NCBI GenBank assembly: GCA_965204905.1
Contig: OZ242042.1
Location: forward strand, 2,480,001 to 2,544,000
DNA length: 64,000 nucleotides
Source: Bin87 sp965204905
Lineage (GTDB): Bacteria > Chloroflexota > Dehalococcoidia > Lucifugimonadales > UBA3495
Direction: 5' to 3'
Position numbers and translations under genes: made by a program. Positions 24,201-32,448 of this stretch are shown here, piece by piece. Numbering within the stretch: the first letter of the stretch is position 1; every line of letters begins with the position of its first letter. The notes under the pieces are model-generated. The model searched no databases and was not told where the DNA came from. It saw only the letters and a list, made by a program, of their open reading frames with translations.

Positions 24201-24676
24201 TCCCCTGTCGCCACCGCGTGCCGTTCGGCATGAGCGTGCCGGTGTTCCGCCTCGTCGGCGAACTCGTGGTCCTCGCACGCCACCCAGCGTGAGCCGTCGG
24301 AGAACCATTCCTTCTTCCAGATGGGAACGATGGTCTTGATGCGGTTCACAGCTTCGTGACACGCCTCAAACGCCTGCACCCGGTGCGGCGACGCCACTGC
24401 CACTACCAGGCTGATGTGCCCAACGTCCACCCGGCCGGTGCGGTGGGCAATGGCGATGTCTTCGATGCCATAGTCCGCGCGCAGGCTGTCTCGCACCTCA
24501 TGCAGCTTCTTGATCGCCATCACGTCGTAGGCTTCGTATTCCAGCCGGGTGACTTCCTTGCCGCCGAAATTGTCGCGGGTGGTGCCCAGGAACGTCACGA
24601 CGGCCCCGTTGCCATCACGCCGCACTGAGTCGGTCACCGCCACCGGGTCCAGGGGGTCGTCGGTAAGAATAATCAT
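24197..24676 (-). CDS. moaE: Molybdopterin synthase catalytic subunit
   Basis: MoaE transfers sulfur from MoaD thiocarboxylate to cyclic pyranopterin to make molybdopterin. Motifs include VVTFLGTTRDNFGGKEVTRL, the HRTGRVDVGH segment with its Arg and His, and IVPIWKKEWFSDGSRWV with the active-site lysines. The C-terminus has an unusual His/Glu-rich tail (DEAEHRHAHAERHA). Start at the ATG 24676; a TTG two codons earlier is closer to GGAGG. It lies 16 bases downstream of moaD. Confidence 0.93.
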   Translation of the reverse strand: MIILTDDPLDPVAVTDSVRRDGNGAVVTFLGTTRDNFGGKEVTRLEYEAYDVMAIKKLHEVRDSLRADYGIEDIAIAHRTGRVDVGHISLVVAVASPHRVQAFEACHEAVNRIKTIVPIWKKEWFSDGSRWVACEDHEFADEAEHRHAHAERHAVATGD

Positions 24677-24692
24677 CGTCAAGGAACCTCCA

Positions 24693-24944
24693 CTAACGGC
24701 GTCCTCCGCTGACGGGAGGTATCAGGCAGACCTCATCGCCGGGCTGGAGCAGTTGGTCGTCATCGGCGTATTCGGCATTCACCGCCACCACAATTCGCAC
24801 CTCCGGCGGCGCCAACTGTGGATAATCAGCGCGGACGGCAGCGGTAAGGTCGCCCGCCGAAGATCCCTCCGGCAAATCGACCGTCACAATCGAAGCGCCG
24901 GCCCGCTCCCGGTACAAAGCAAACAACCGAACATCAAAACGCAT
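24693..24944 (-). CDS. moaD: Molybdopterin synthase sulfur carrier subunit
   Basis: An 83-aa ubiquitin-fold protein: MRFDVRLFALYRERAGASIV near the start and CLIPPVSGG near the end. MoaD normally ends in Gly-Gly, whose carboxylate is adenylated and turned into a thiocarboxylate. Here the GG is followed by two arginines before the stop, so the protein would need trimming or would be inactive. It precedes moaE in a two-gene operon. Confidence 0.9.
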   Translation of the reverse strand: MRFDVRLFALYRERAGASIVTVDLPEGSSAGDLTAAVRADYPQLAPPEVRIVVAVNAEYADDDQLLQPGDEVCLIPPVSGGRR

Positions 24945-24998
24945 GGTAACTCGGATTATGGGCGTGGGAAGGCGGCGGTGTCAACGTGTGGTGTGTAG

Positions 24999-25676
24999 CT
25001 AGATTTCTCCGGCAGTCTGCAACTGCGCTATCACCATAACGGTGATGCCCACAAATTCAACAATTTCATTTGACGGGTCACTGATAAATTCGGCCAGTAT
25101 TCGGCGGTCAGCCAGAGGTAATCGTAGCAAGTCCTCTGTGATTTCTTTGATCCAGTCGAAGCGGCCTTTTCGCAAGTTCAGCGCGTTTAGGCTTAAATCC
25201 CCTATTGTGCGGAGAGCGCGTCTTTCAGCCGCCGGCTCGAGCCCCGGTTTGGGCACTATTTCGCCGGTGCGGACGTCGTAGTCCAAGTATTGGTCTGGGC
25301 GTCCTGACACATTCGCCGCGCAAGGGTCAACGTAACCGACCGGTGGCCAGCCATCCGCCTTTTCCGCGTTGCACCTTTGGCAACTGTAAATCCAGTTTGC
25401 CCAACGATAAGCGCGTCTGGGATAGCGGCTCAGCGGCCTGAAGTGGTCAACGGTAGGCGAGAGGTCTCCGTCATTGGCGGTATCGTCGCACCGACGTTCG
25501 CAATAGCCGCAGCGAAGGTGAAAACGGCGCCCGAGTTCGTTTCTAAAATCCCGCCAGTAGGAATCTGTGGGACGACCGCCAACTCTATCCTCAAAATAGT
25601 CGATCCATCCCTGCGTAAATCGCCCCCGGTATCCGGCAACGCCATCAGGTTCCGGTCCGCGGTCAACCCAACGCAT
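24999..25676 (-). CDS. ptuB: HNH endonuclease, PtuB-like (Septu)
   Basis: A 225-aa HNH nuclease. The core is RFHLRCGYCERRCDD, then SPTVDHFRPLSRYP, RWANWIYSCQRCNAEK: two CxxC zinc pairs around a DH and a later N, matching the beta-beta-alpha metal fold. The layout is that of PtuB and of the retron-associated HNH proteins. It follows the ATPase gene by only four bases on the same strand, the Septu order ptuA-ptuB. In Septu the two proteins form a complex that cleaves nucleic acid upon phage infection. Symbol by analogy. Confidence 0.75.
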   Translation of the reverse strand: MRWVDRGPEPDGVAGYRGRFTQGWIDYFEDRVGGRPTDSYWRDFRNELGRRFHLRCGYCERRCDDTANDGDLSPTVDHFRPLSRYPRRAYRWANWIYSCQRCNAEKADGWPPVGYVDPCAANVSGRPDQYLDYDVRTGEIVPKPGLEPAAERRALRTIGDLSLNALNLRKGRFDWIKEITEDLLRLPLADRRILAEFISDPSNEIVEFVGITVMVIAQLQTAGEI

Positions 25677-25680
25677 CCTG

Positions 25681-27003
25681 CTATGCCCCGTCTTGGGACA
25701 GATCTGCCATACGGGAACGCAAGAACTTCTCCATCAAGCCAGCGTACCGTTCTCTCTGGGCGTTGAGATGCCCGCCGGCCAACAAATCCTGGTTGACTTG
25801 CTTGCGCAGATTCTGCAACTCCTCTTCTTCCACCTCAGTACGAGGTATCTTATCCCGCAACTCCCGCAGCCGGTTGGCGCGTTGCACCGTCAGCTCATCT
25901 GTAGGATCGTCAATCCCCATAAACGTCCGGTAAATCTCGTCCGCCGTCCACCCAATGATGTCCTGCTCGTTCCGCGACCAGACCACCCGCCCGGTCTCGT
26001 CTCGCTTGAGAAGATGCACCTGCCCTTTCTTCAGCCCGGCCACCATCATCGGCGAGTGTGTGCTGGCGAAAATCTGCACGTTTGGGAAATGCCGCTGCAA
26101 CGTGGGGATGACGCGCCGCTGCCAGGACGGGTGCAGGTGCGCGTCGATTTCGTCGATGATGAAAATACCACGGCGTCTTTTCCAATCGTCGTAGTATTCG
26201 TAATGCTCCGCCATGCCCAACATGAGCTGCGAAACCCACGAAAGCACTGAGCGCGTACCATGGCTCAGTTCAGGGAAGGTTAGTTCTCCGTCCATGGTAG
26301 CGAACTTGTTCTGACCCTCTCTCCATTCCTGACGTTCGGATTCAGGGTCACTAGCAAAAACGCCAACGCCCATCTCTACTCGAAAGCCTTCGGTGATTTC
26401 AAGAATCACCCGGTCTATTTCGTCAAATACCCCGCGATCCCATTCTTCAACACCACGTTTCAAATTGATGGCCCGGAGTACATTGAGGTCGTCTTCAGCA
26501 CCTTTCTTCACGCGATATGACCAAAAAGTTGTAGATTCCGGATCCGTCTGGGGAGATGCTGGATTGTGATAGCCCACGTAACCAAAATCCCGTTGCAGTT
26601 CTTCCCAGTCAATTTCGTCCGCGAACTGTAGCCCATCCTTCCCGCCAATCTGTAGCGAAGCAGATTCCCAATACCCGTCATCAGAAGTCTCGAAAATGCG
26701 GAGTTTTCGATAATCGCCAACAGAACTAGTCCAAACTAATTCAGCGAAAGGCATAGAGAAACCCATGATGGAACGGTCATGCGAAGCGTTAGCATATGCG
26801 CGCGGCAATGCTTTTATGACGTCAAGATCTGAGGCGATTGCGGAGATCAGAGCTTGCAAAATCGTGGACTTTCCCACGTTATTGGGACCGATTAGCAAGT
26901 TCGCATTGGCGTCAAACTCCAACACAATTTTGTAGGCATCGACAGCACCCGGTCGAAGCCGGAACGGTCCCATATTAAACAGTTCCAACGACTCGATAGC
27001 CAT
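25681..27003 (-). CDS. ptuA: AAA ATPase, PtuA-like (Septu)
   Basis: A 440-aa SMC/ABC-like ATPase. The Walker A motif is LIGPNNVGKSTIL (about residues 38-50), the signature region FPELSHGTRSVLSWV, and Walker B GIFIIDEIDAHLHPSWQ, followed by the His switch in FASTHSPMMV. A helical C-terminus (LTVQRANRLRELRDK and on) is likely a coiled coil. The long frame reaches 27204, but MAIESLELFNMGPF at 27003 is the natural ATPase start, with GAAGGT upstream. No TOPRIM domain follows, so it is not an OLD nuclease. With the HNH gene it forms a likely Septu defence pair. Confidence 0.78.
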   Translation of the reverse strand: MAIESLELFNMGPFRLRPGAVDAYKIVLEFDANANLLIGPNNVGKSTILQALISAIASDLDVIKALPRAYANASHDRSIMGFSMPFAELVWTSSVGDYRKLRIFETSDDGYWESASLQIGGKDGLQFADEIDWEELQRDFGYVGYHNPASPQTDPESTTFWSYRVKKGAEDDLNVLRAINLKRGVEEWDRGVFDEIDRVILEITEGFRVEMGVGVFASDPESERQEWREGQNKFATMDGELTFPELSHGTRSVLSWVSQLMLGMAEHYEYYDDWKRRRGIFIIDEIDAHLHPSWQRRVIPTLQRHFPNVQIFASTHSPMMVAGLKKGQVHLLKRDETGRVVWSRNEQDIIGWTADEIYRTFMGIDDPTDELTVQRANRLRELRDKIPRTEVEEEELQNLRKQVNQDLLAGGHLNAQRERYAGLMEKFLRSRMADLSQDGA

Positions 27004-27094
27004 GACAGTACCTTCACAGCAGGTGATAATCACCTGTATTATCTCCGAATATATCATACCAGCAGCCATAGCCCAGCCCGCCAGGAGCCTCCTC

Positions 27095-28198
27095 ATGCCC
27101 GACCGACAGCGCCTTACCCAAACCCTCATTGACCTCATCAAAATCGACAGCCCTACCGGGGAGGAGGACGCCATCGACGCCCACCTTTCCAACGTCCTGG
27201 CCAACCTGGGCGCTGCCGTTCGGCACGACGATTATGGGAACCTGGTGGCCACTCTGCCCGGTTCCAACGGCGCCGGCGACCAGAGTCCGGTGATGCTCTC
27301 CGCTCACATGGACACCGTGGATCCGGGACGTGGCATCAAGCCCATGCTGGACGCTGATGGCGAAACCCTCCGCTCCGACGGAAGCACCATCCTGGGCGGC
27401 GATTGCAAGGCTGGCATCGCCATCGTGCTGGAAGGACTCACGTCGGCCATTGAGGCCGGCGGCCCGATGCGTCCCGTTCAGGTAGTGTTCTCCCGGGCCG
27501 AGGAGGGCGGACTCAACGGCGCGCGCAATCTGGACTTTTCACTGGTTCACGCCAAAACCGGTATCGTCTTCGACGGCGAGGGGCCGGTCAGCCGTGTCTG
27601 CGTCGGGGCCCCGGCCCAGAACATCGTCCAGGCCAACATCTCCGGTGTCGCCGCTCATGCCGGCCTGGAGCCGGAAAACGGCGTGTCGGCTCTGCTCGTC
27701 GCGGCAAACATTCTCACGCGCCTGCCCCTGGGACGCATCGACGACGAGACCACCAGCAACATCGGCTTGCTGCAGGGCGGACTCAAACGCAACATCGTCC
27801 CCGAACACGCCTACCTGGACGGCGAACTGCGCTCTCGCAATCAGGCCAAGCTTGAGAATTACACCGCCGAATTTCAACGCGCCTTCGATCAGGTCGCCGC
27901 CATGTACCCCAAGGCGACGATAGACTTGAACATCCGCAACCAGTATCAGGCCTATCAGATTCCCGAAGACCATCCCGCCCTCACCGACATCGCCCGCGCC
28001 GTTGACGCAATCGGCCTCACCCCTGCCATGGAGACCACGGGCGGCGGCTCCGATGCCAACGTGTTTTATGAGCACGGCATCACCGCCCTCCCCATAGGCA
28101 TCGGCGTCCGCGATTTCCACACCACCAGGGAAACCGCCAACATCAGTGAGATCATGGACGGGGCCAGGGTTTGCCAAGCTTTCATCAAACTTTCGTAG
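27095..28198 (+). CDS. M20 family metallopeptidase (PepT-like)
   Basis: A 367-aa zinc exopeptidase. Metal and catalytic residues appear in MLSAHMDTVDPG (His, Asp), GGDCKAGIA (bridging Asp), FSRAEEGGLNGA (Glu pair), FDGEG and GGGSDANVFYEHG (His). The dimerisation lid begins VQANISGVAAHAG. The family removes amino acids from short peptides or hydrolyses related amides. I chose MPDRQRLTQTL at 27095 since the longer start overlaps the divergent ATPase gene. Confidence 0.9.
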   Translation: MPDRQRLTQTLIDLIKIDSPTGEEDAIDAHLSNVLANLGAAVRHDDYGNLVATLPGSNGAGDQSPVMLSAHMDTVDPGRGIKPMLDADGETLRSDGSTILGGDCKAGIAIVLEGLTSAIEAGGPMRPVQVVFSRAEEGGLNGARNLDFSLVHAKTGIVFDGEGPVSRVCVGAPAQNIVQANISGVAAHAGLEPENGVSALLVAANILTRLPLGRIDDETTSNIGLLQGGLKRNIVPEHAYLDGELRSRNQAKLENYTAEFQRAFDQVAAMYPKATIDLNIRNQYQAYQIPEDHPALTDIARAVDAIGLTPAMETTGGGSDANVFYEHGITALPIGIGVRDFHTTRETANISEIMDGARVCQAFIKLS

Positions 28199-28342
28199 CC
28201 ACGCGCTTGACAGTACGGTTGCGGTTGGTTAAATTTTTGACGTTGGAATGAATCGCCCCGGTTTAACGAATGGCGCGCCGCGCTGTCCCCCAATCCCCAT
28301 CGCTCGGCAGGCTACCTAACATGGGCACAACACGTTCAACAA

Positions 28343-28367
28343 CGTCATCCCGTACTCCGATACGGGA
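28343..28367. repeat. CCCGTAC/GATACGGG hairpin repeat
   Basis: CGTCATCCCGTACTCCGATACGGGA, centred on the stem TCCCGTA/TACGGGA, is a member of the same family as the hairpins at 44187-44221 and 62091-62145. It lies upstream of the polyprenyl synthetase domain and argues that this upstream open frame is not coding. The rest of 28199-28443 shows GC-rich short inverted repeats and no gene. Confidence 0.65.
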
Positions 28368-28443
28368 CGCCTCTGCGGAAGCCCAACCAACGGGCGTTGC
28401 CGCAAGCGGCGTATCGGCGGAAGCCGGACCAAGCCTGCCCTCC

Positions 28444-29460
28444 ATGTTCGACCGCTATCGAACGCTTCTGGAGGGAGCGATGAGCGACGCCGTTCCCTCT
28501 CTGGATGGCCATCCTGTCAACACGCTGTTGCGCTATCACCTCGGATGGTCCGACCAAGCGGGCAACCCGTCCCCCACTCCGGCCTCCCAGGGCAAGGCCC
28601 TGCGCCCGACGCTCTGCATGTTCGCCTGCGATGCTCTGCATGGCGATCCTCGCCTCGCGGCGCCCGCGGCGGCATCCCTGGAGTTGATTCACAACTTCTC
28701 CCTGGTGCACGATGACATCCAGGACCGCGGCTACGAACGCCGGCACCAGCCAACGGTTTGGGCCTTGTGGGGAACCGCTCCCGCCCTCGTGGCCGGCGAC
28801 GCCATGCAGTCCCTGGGTGATCTCACGTCCACCGGTTTCGAGGACTCCGTAGCCGCCTCAACCGCCATCCGCGTGTCCGGCCTGCTTACCGAAAGCTACC
28901 TGGAAATGATCGAAGGCCAATGCCGGGATTTGCAATTCGAGCAGCGAGGGACCATCGGTACCGATGAATATCTGAACATGATTGCCCTCAAAACGGGCGC
29001 ATTGATACGGAGCAGCCTGGTCATCGGCGCAACCGTAGCCACCCGGGACGCGGAAGTCATTGAGGGAATCGCCAGGTTCGGCCGCGCCATTGGTCGCCTG
29101 TTCCAGATCCGCGACGACTACCTCGGCATTTGGGGCGATGACGCAATCACGGGGAAGTCCACCGACAGCGACATCGTCCAGCGGAAAAAGAGCTATCCCA
29201 TCGTCTATGCTTTTCAGCAAGCGTCCGGCAACAATCGAAAGGAACTCCTCCGTCTCTACTCCAAAGAAACGCTCGATGAGCCCGACGTGGACCGCGTCCT
29301 CGACATCCTGCAGGACATCGGCGCGGCCGACCAAACCAACGCTCTCACCCACGGCACGGCTGATGAAGCCAGGTCGTCCCTCGCGGTACTGGAGTTGCCC
29401 AATTGGGCGTCCGCAGACGCCGAAAACCTCATCGACTTCATGGCCAATCGGCTCTTTTAA
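28444..29460 (+). CDS. Polyprenyl (farnesyl/geranylgeranyl-type) diphosphate synthase
   Basis: A trans-prenyltransferase that elongates allylic diphosphates with isopentenyl diphosphate, here probably making farnesyl diphosphate for hopanoids. KALRPTLCMFACDAL, LVHDDIQDRG (first Asp-rich motif), KTGALIRSSL and FQIRDDYLGIWG (second Asp-rich motif) are all present. The frame is open back to 28270, but 28270-28443 is low-complexity and contains a dispersed hairpin repeat, so I start at MFDRYRTLLEG (338 aa, family length); no clear ribosome site is visible. It heads the hopanoid operon. Confidence 0.88.
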   Translation: MFDRYRTLLEGAMSDAVPSLDGHPVNTLLRYHLGWSDQAGNPSPTPASQGKALRPTLCMFACDALHGDPRLAAPAAASLELIHNFSLVHDDIQDRGYERRHQPTVWALWGTAPALVAGDAMQSLGDLTSTGFEDSVAASTAIRVSGLLTESYLEMIEGQCRDLQFEQRGTIGTDEYLNMIALKTGALIRSSLVIGATVATRDAEVIEGIARFGRAIGRLFQIRDDYLGIWGDDAITGKSTDSDIVQRKKSYPIVYAFQQASGNNRKELLRLYSKETLDEPDVDRVLDILQDIGAADQTNALTHGTADEARSSLAVLELPNWASADAENLIDFMANRLF

Positions 29461-29498
29461 CCTTAAGCCAGCGCATCGGAATCCGGAGACCAATAACC

Positions 29499-30590
29499 AT
29501 GGTACAAACTCATACCGACCCACCGACCGAAATCGCTGCATCCCCGCGCGCGCCGGCCAAGCGGCCTATGGAACTCGGCGTCCGCATGGGCTGGTACATA
29601 CTCAAAAACCGCCTGCGTGGACGCAAACGCTTCCCGCTGGTGACCATGCTTGAGCCCCTGGAAATGTGCAACCTGGCCTGCATCGGCTGCGGGCGCATTC
29701 GTGAATACCGTGGCGTGCTCGACAAGATGATGCCGGTGGAGGAAGCGTTGGATGCCGTGCACAAGTCGGGCGCTCCCATTGTGTCCATCGCCGGGGGCGA
29801 GCCGACGATACACCCCCACATCGACGAGATCATAAACACGCTGGTTGACGAAAAATACTTCGTTTACTGCTGCACCAACGCTTTGCTGTTGCCCCGTATG
29901 TTGGATAAGATCCCACCCTCTAAGTACTTCTGCTGGGTGATCCACATGGACGGCATGGAGGAAAAGCACGACGAGTCGGTGGCCCGCGCCGGCGTATTCA
30001 AGCGCGCTACCGATGGCATCCGAATGGCCATCGACCGGGGCTATCGGGTATGCACCAACACCACGGTTTTCCGCAACAGCGACGTGGAAGACCTCCGCGA
30101 AATGTTCCGGTACGTCAGCGATCTTGGCGTAGAGGGTTCCATGCTGTCCCCCGGCTACGACTTCGAGGACGCTCCGGACCAGGACCTGTTCCTCACCCGG
30201 CAAGAGTCCCGCAACGTCTTCCGTAACCTGCTGGACCCCACCCGCATAGACGGGATGCGGTTCTACAACAATCCCCTGTACCTGAATTTCCTGCGCGGCG
30301 ACCGCGAATATCAGTGCACCGCCTGGTCAAACCCCACCTACACCGTCATGGGTTGGCGCAAGCCCTGCTATCCACTGGCCGACGAGCACACCGAGCAAAT
30401 CGACGACCTGTATGAACCCGAATTGTGGGAGGAAAAGTACGGCGTCGGCCGCGATCCCCGGTGCAACAACTGCATGATGCACTGCGGGTTTGAATCGGCC
30501 ACGATTTTCAACGCCATCGGGAAGCCCCGAGAGTGGGTGACTTTTATCAAGTCCGGCGCCGCTCACAAAGGCGGCATTAGCGTAGGCTAG
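29499..30590 (+). CDS. hpnH: Adenosyl-hopene transferase HpnH (radical SAM)
   Basis: HpnH joins the 5'-deoxyadenosyl group of SAM to diploptene, giving adenosylhopane, the first step of the bacteriohopanepolyol side chain. The 4Fe-4S cluster ligands are C57, C61 and C64 in EMCNLACIGCGR (C-x3-C-x2-C), followed by SIAGGEPTIHPHI. The C-terminal Cys-rich segment RCNNCMMHCGFES is typical. The start at 29499 has GGAGA at eight bases; an upstream extension is rejected. Length 363 aa. Confidence 0.95.
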   Translation: MVQTHTDPPTEIAASPRAPAKRPMELGVRMGWYILKNRLRGRKRFPLVTMLEPLEMCNLACIGCGRIREYRGVLDKMMPVEEALDAVHKSGAPIVSIAGGEPTIHPHIDEIINTLVDEKYFVYCCTNALLLPRMLDKIPPSKYFCWVIHMDGMEEKHDESVARAGVFKRATDGIRMAIDRGYRVCTNTTVFRNSDVEDLREMFRYVSDLGVEGSMLSPGYDFEDAPDQDLFLTRQESRNVFRNLLDPTRIDGMRFYNNPLYLNFLRGDREYQCTAWSNPTYTVMGWRKPCYPLADEHTEQIDDLYEPELWEEKYGVGRDPRCNNCMMHCGFESATIFNAIGKPREWVTFIKSGAAHKGGISVG

Positions 30591-30702
30591 ATGCGCCCAG
30601 CCGCCAAGACTCCACCGCCGCAAGGGTCGTCAAGAGGCATCGCCCGCTCCATATACTTCCTACATTCACCGCTCCAAAACGGCAATCCTGCCTTTCCCCG
30701 TG

Positions 30703-31416
30703 ATGCTCGCCATAGTAGCACCCATGGCCACCGAACTATCCGGCATCCGTCGGGCCATCCGCGACCCGGAAGGTCGCGGCATCGCTTTCAGCCTGACCGG
30801 AGTGGGCGCCGCGCGCACTCGGGCCAGTATCCGGCGCATAGCGGAATCTGAACCCGAAGCGATCATCATGGTGGGATTCTGCGGCGGGGCCGATCCCGGC
30901 CTGCGGGTCGGAGACTTGCACGTCGCCAGGGCCTATCACAGCGTTGGGGCGGCCCCATCGGACGCGATCTCCGCTGACCCCGACCTGTCTGCTTCAATCA
31001 TCGCCGCCGCTCGCCGGAGCTGTAGCGGCGGCGTCTGCGTGGAGGACTCGGCGACGGTGGACGCGGTTGCCGGGCCTGCCGCCAAGCTGGCGGTGCATGA
31101 AGCGACGGGCGCGGCGTCGGTGAACATGGAAGATTACTGGGCCGCTGACGTGGCTCGCGCCGCCGGTGTTCCCTTCGCGTCCATTCGCGCCGTTCTCGAT
31201 ACCGCCGGAGAGAATCTGCCGGACTGGATTTCGGAAAACGGCGAGAGCGTAGCGCGAACCATAAGCAGCGTGATCTCGCATCCCCAGCGTGTTCCCGGTT
31301 TGATCCGCATTGCCCGTCAGGCGATGATTGCCCGGCAGAATCTCACCTGCTGCGTAGCAGGGCTTGCTGACGCGCTCGCCTCGCCCCGGCGCAACCTGTC
31401 GGCGGTGCCCCGATGA
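30703..31416 (+). CDS. hpnG: Nucleoside phosphorylase-like protein, HpnG
   Basis: HpnG removes adenine from adenosylhopane to give (phospho)ribosylhopane. The 237-aa product has the purine nucleoside phosphorylase fold: MLAIVAPMATELSGI, the phosphate or ribose region TGVGAARTRASI, IIMVGFCGGADPGLRVGDL, and SVNMEDYWAADVARAAGVPF, where the Met-Glu pair contacts ribose. An in-frame GTG precedes the ATG by one codon. It overlaps hpnA by four bases. Confidence 0.87.
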   Translation: MLAIVAPMATELSGIRRAIRDPEGRGIAFSLTGVGAARTRASIRRIAESEPEAIIMVGFCGGADPGLRVGDLHVARAYHSVGAAPSDAISADPDLSASIIAAARRSCSGGVCVEDSATVDAVAGPAAKLAVHEATGAASVNMEDYWAADVARAAGVPFASIRAVLDTAGENLPDWISENGESVARTISSVISHPQRVPGLIRIARQAMIARQNLTCCVAGLADALASPRRNLSAVPR

Positions 31417-32423
31417 CCACTCTGGTAACCGGCGCTACCGGGTTCGTCGGCGGCAACCTGGCCCGGGCTCTCACCGGGCGCGACGAGGAGGTCCGTGTCC
31501 TGGTCAGGTCCACCTCAAACGATCTGGCAATCCGCGATCTCGACGTTACCCGGGTAACCGGCGATATCCTGTGCGCTGAATCTCTACGTAAAGCCGTGGA
31601 GGGTTGCGAGACGGTCTATCACTGCGCTGCCAGCTATTCGTTCTGGTCTCGTCAACGCGATGCAATTTACCGCACCAACGTCCAGGGAACCCGCAATGTG
31701 CTCGACGCTGCCCGCAAATCCGGCGCGCGCCGGGTAGTTTTTACCAGTTCAGTGTCCACCATCGGACTGCCGCAACATGGCGAGGGCAATCCCAACGGGC
31801 CGCTGGGCGCAGAGGATATGCCGCCGGATCCATCCCATCTGATTGGCCACTACAAGCAGTCCAAGTTCCAGGCCGAGCAGTTGGCCCTTGGCGCCAACGA
31901 CGACGACCTGCACGTGATAGTGGTCAACCCATGCGCGCCAGTTGGCGAATGGGACGTCAAGCCCACTCCGACCGGGCGTATCCCTCTGGATTTCGCCCGC
32001 GGCAGAATACCCGGATACCTTGCCACGGGAATGAATCTGGTGGACGCGGCCGACGTGTCCCAGGGGCACATCCTGGCGATGGAACGGGGAAAACCCGGCG
32101 AACGTTATATCCTGGGCAACCGCAATCTTACCTTGCTGGAAGTCTTCAGTATGCTCGCTGAAATCACGGGCCGGCGTACTCCCCGCTTGCGTTTCCCATA
32201 CTGGTTGGTGATCGGAGCCGCCTATTGCGACCAGTGGCTGGAAAGCGACCTGATGCGCCGCGAACCTTCCATCCCTGTTGAAGGCATCAAAATCACCCGA
32301 CACCCCATGTACGTCAGCAGTAATAAAGCGATCAATGAGCTGGGTCTCCCACAAAGCCCAATCGAAACAGCTCTGGAAAAGGCAATCCGGTGGTTCTCGG
32401 ATTACGGGTACCTGCCCGATTGA
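31413..32423 (+). CDS. hpnA: Hopanoid-associated NAD-dependent epimerase, HpnA
   Basis: A 336-aa extended short-chain dehydrogenase. VTGATGFVGGNLARAL is the NAD-binding motif; VFTSSVSTIG and HYKQSKFQAEQLAL supply the catalytic Ser, Tyr and Lys (YKQSK). HpnA is found in most hopanoid clusters but its reaction is not settled. It overlaps hpnG by ATGA and is followed 25 bases later by the cyclase gene. Confidence 0.88.
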   Translation: MTTLVTGATGFVGGNLARALTGRDEEVRVLVRSTSNDLAIRDLDVTRVTGDILCAESLRKAVEGCETVYHCAASYSFWSRQRDAIYRTNVQGTRNVLDAARKSGARRVVFTSSVSTIGLPQHGEGNPNGPLGAEDMPPDPSHLIGHYKQSKFQAEQLALGANDDDLHVIVVNPCAPVGEWDVKPTPTGRIPLDFARGRIPGYLATGMNLVDAADVSQGHILAMERGKPGERYILGNRNLTLLEVFSMLAEITGRRTPRLRFPYWLVIGAAYCDQWLESDLMRREPSIPVEGIKITRHPMYVSSNKAINELGLPQSPIETALEKAIRWFSDYGYLPD

Positions 32424-32448
32424 CGTGCCGCATCGGGTTACTCAGAAC

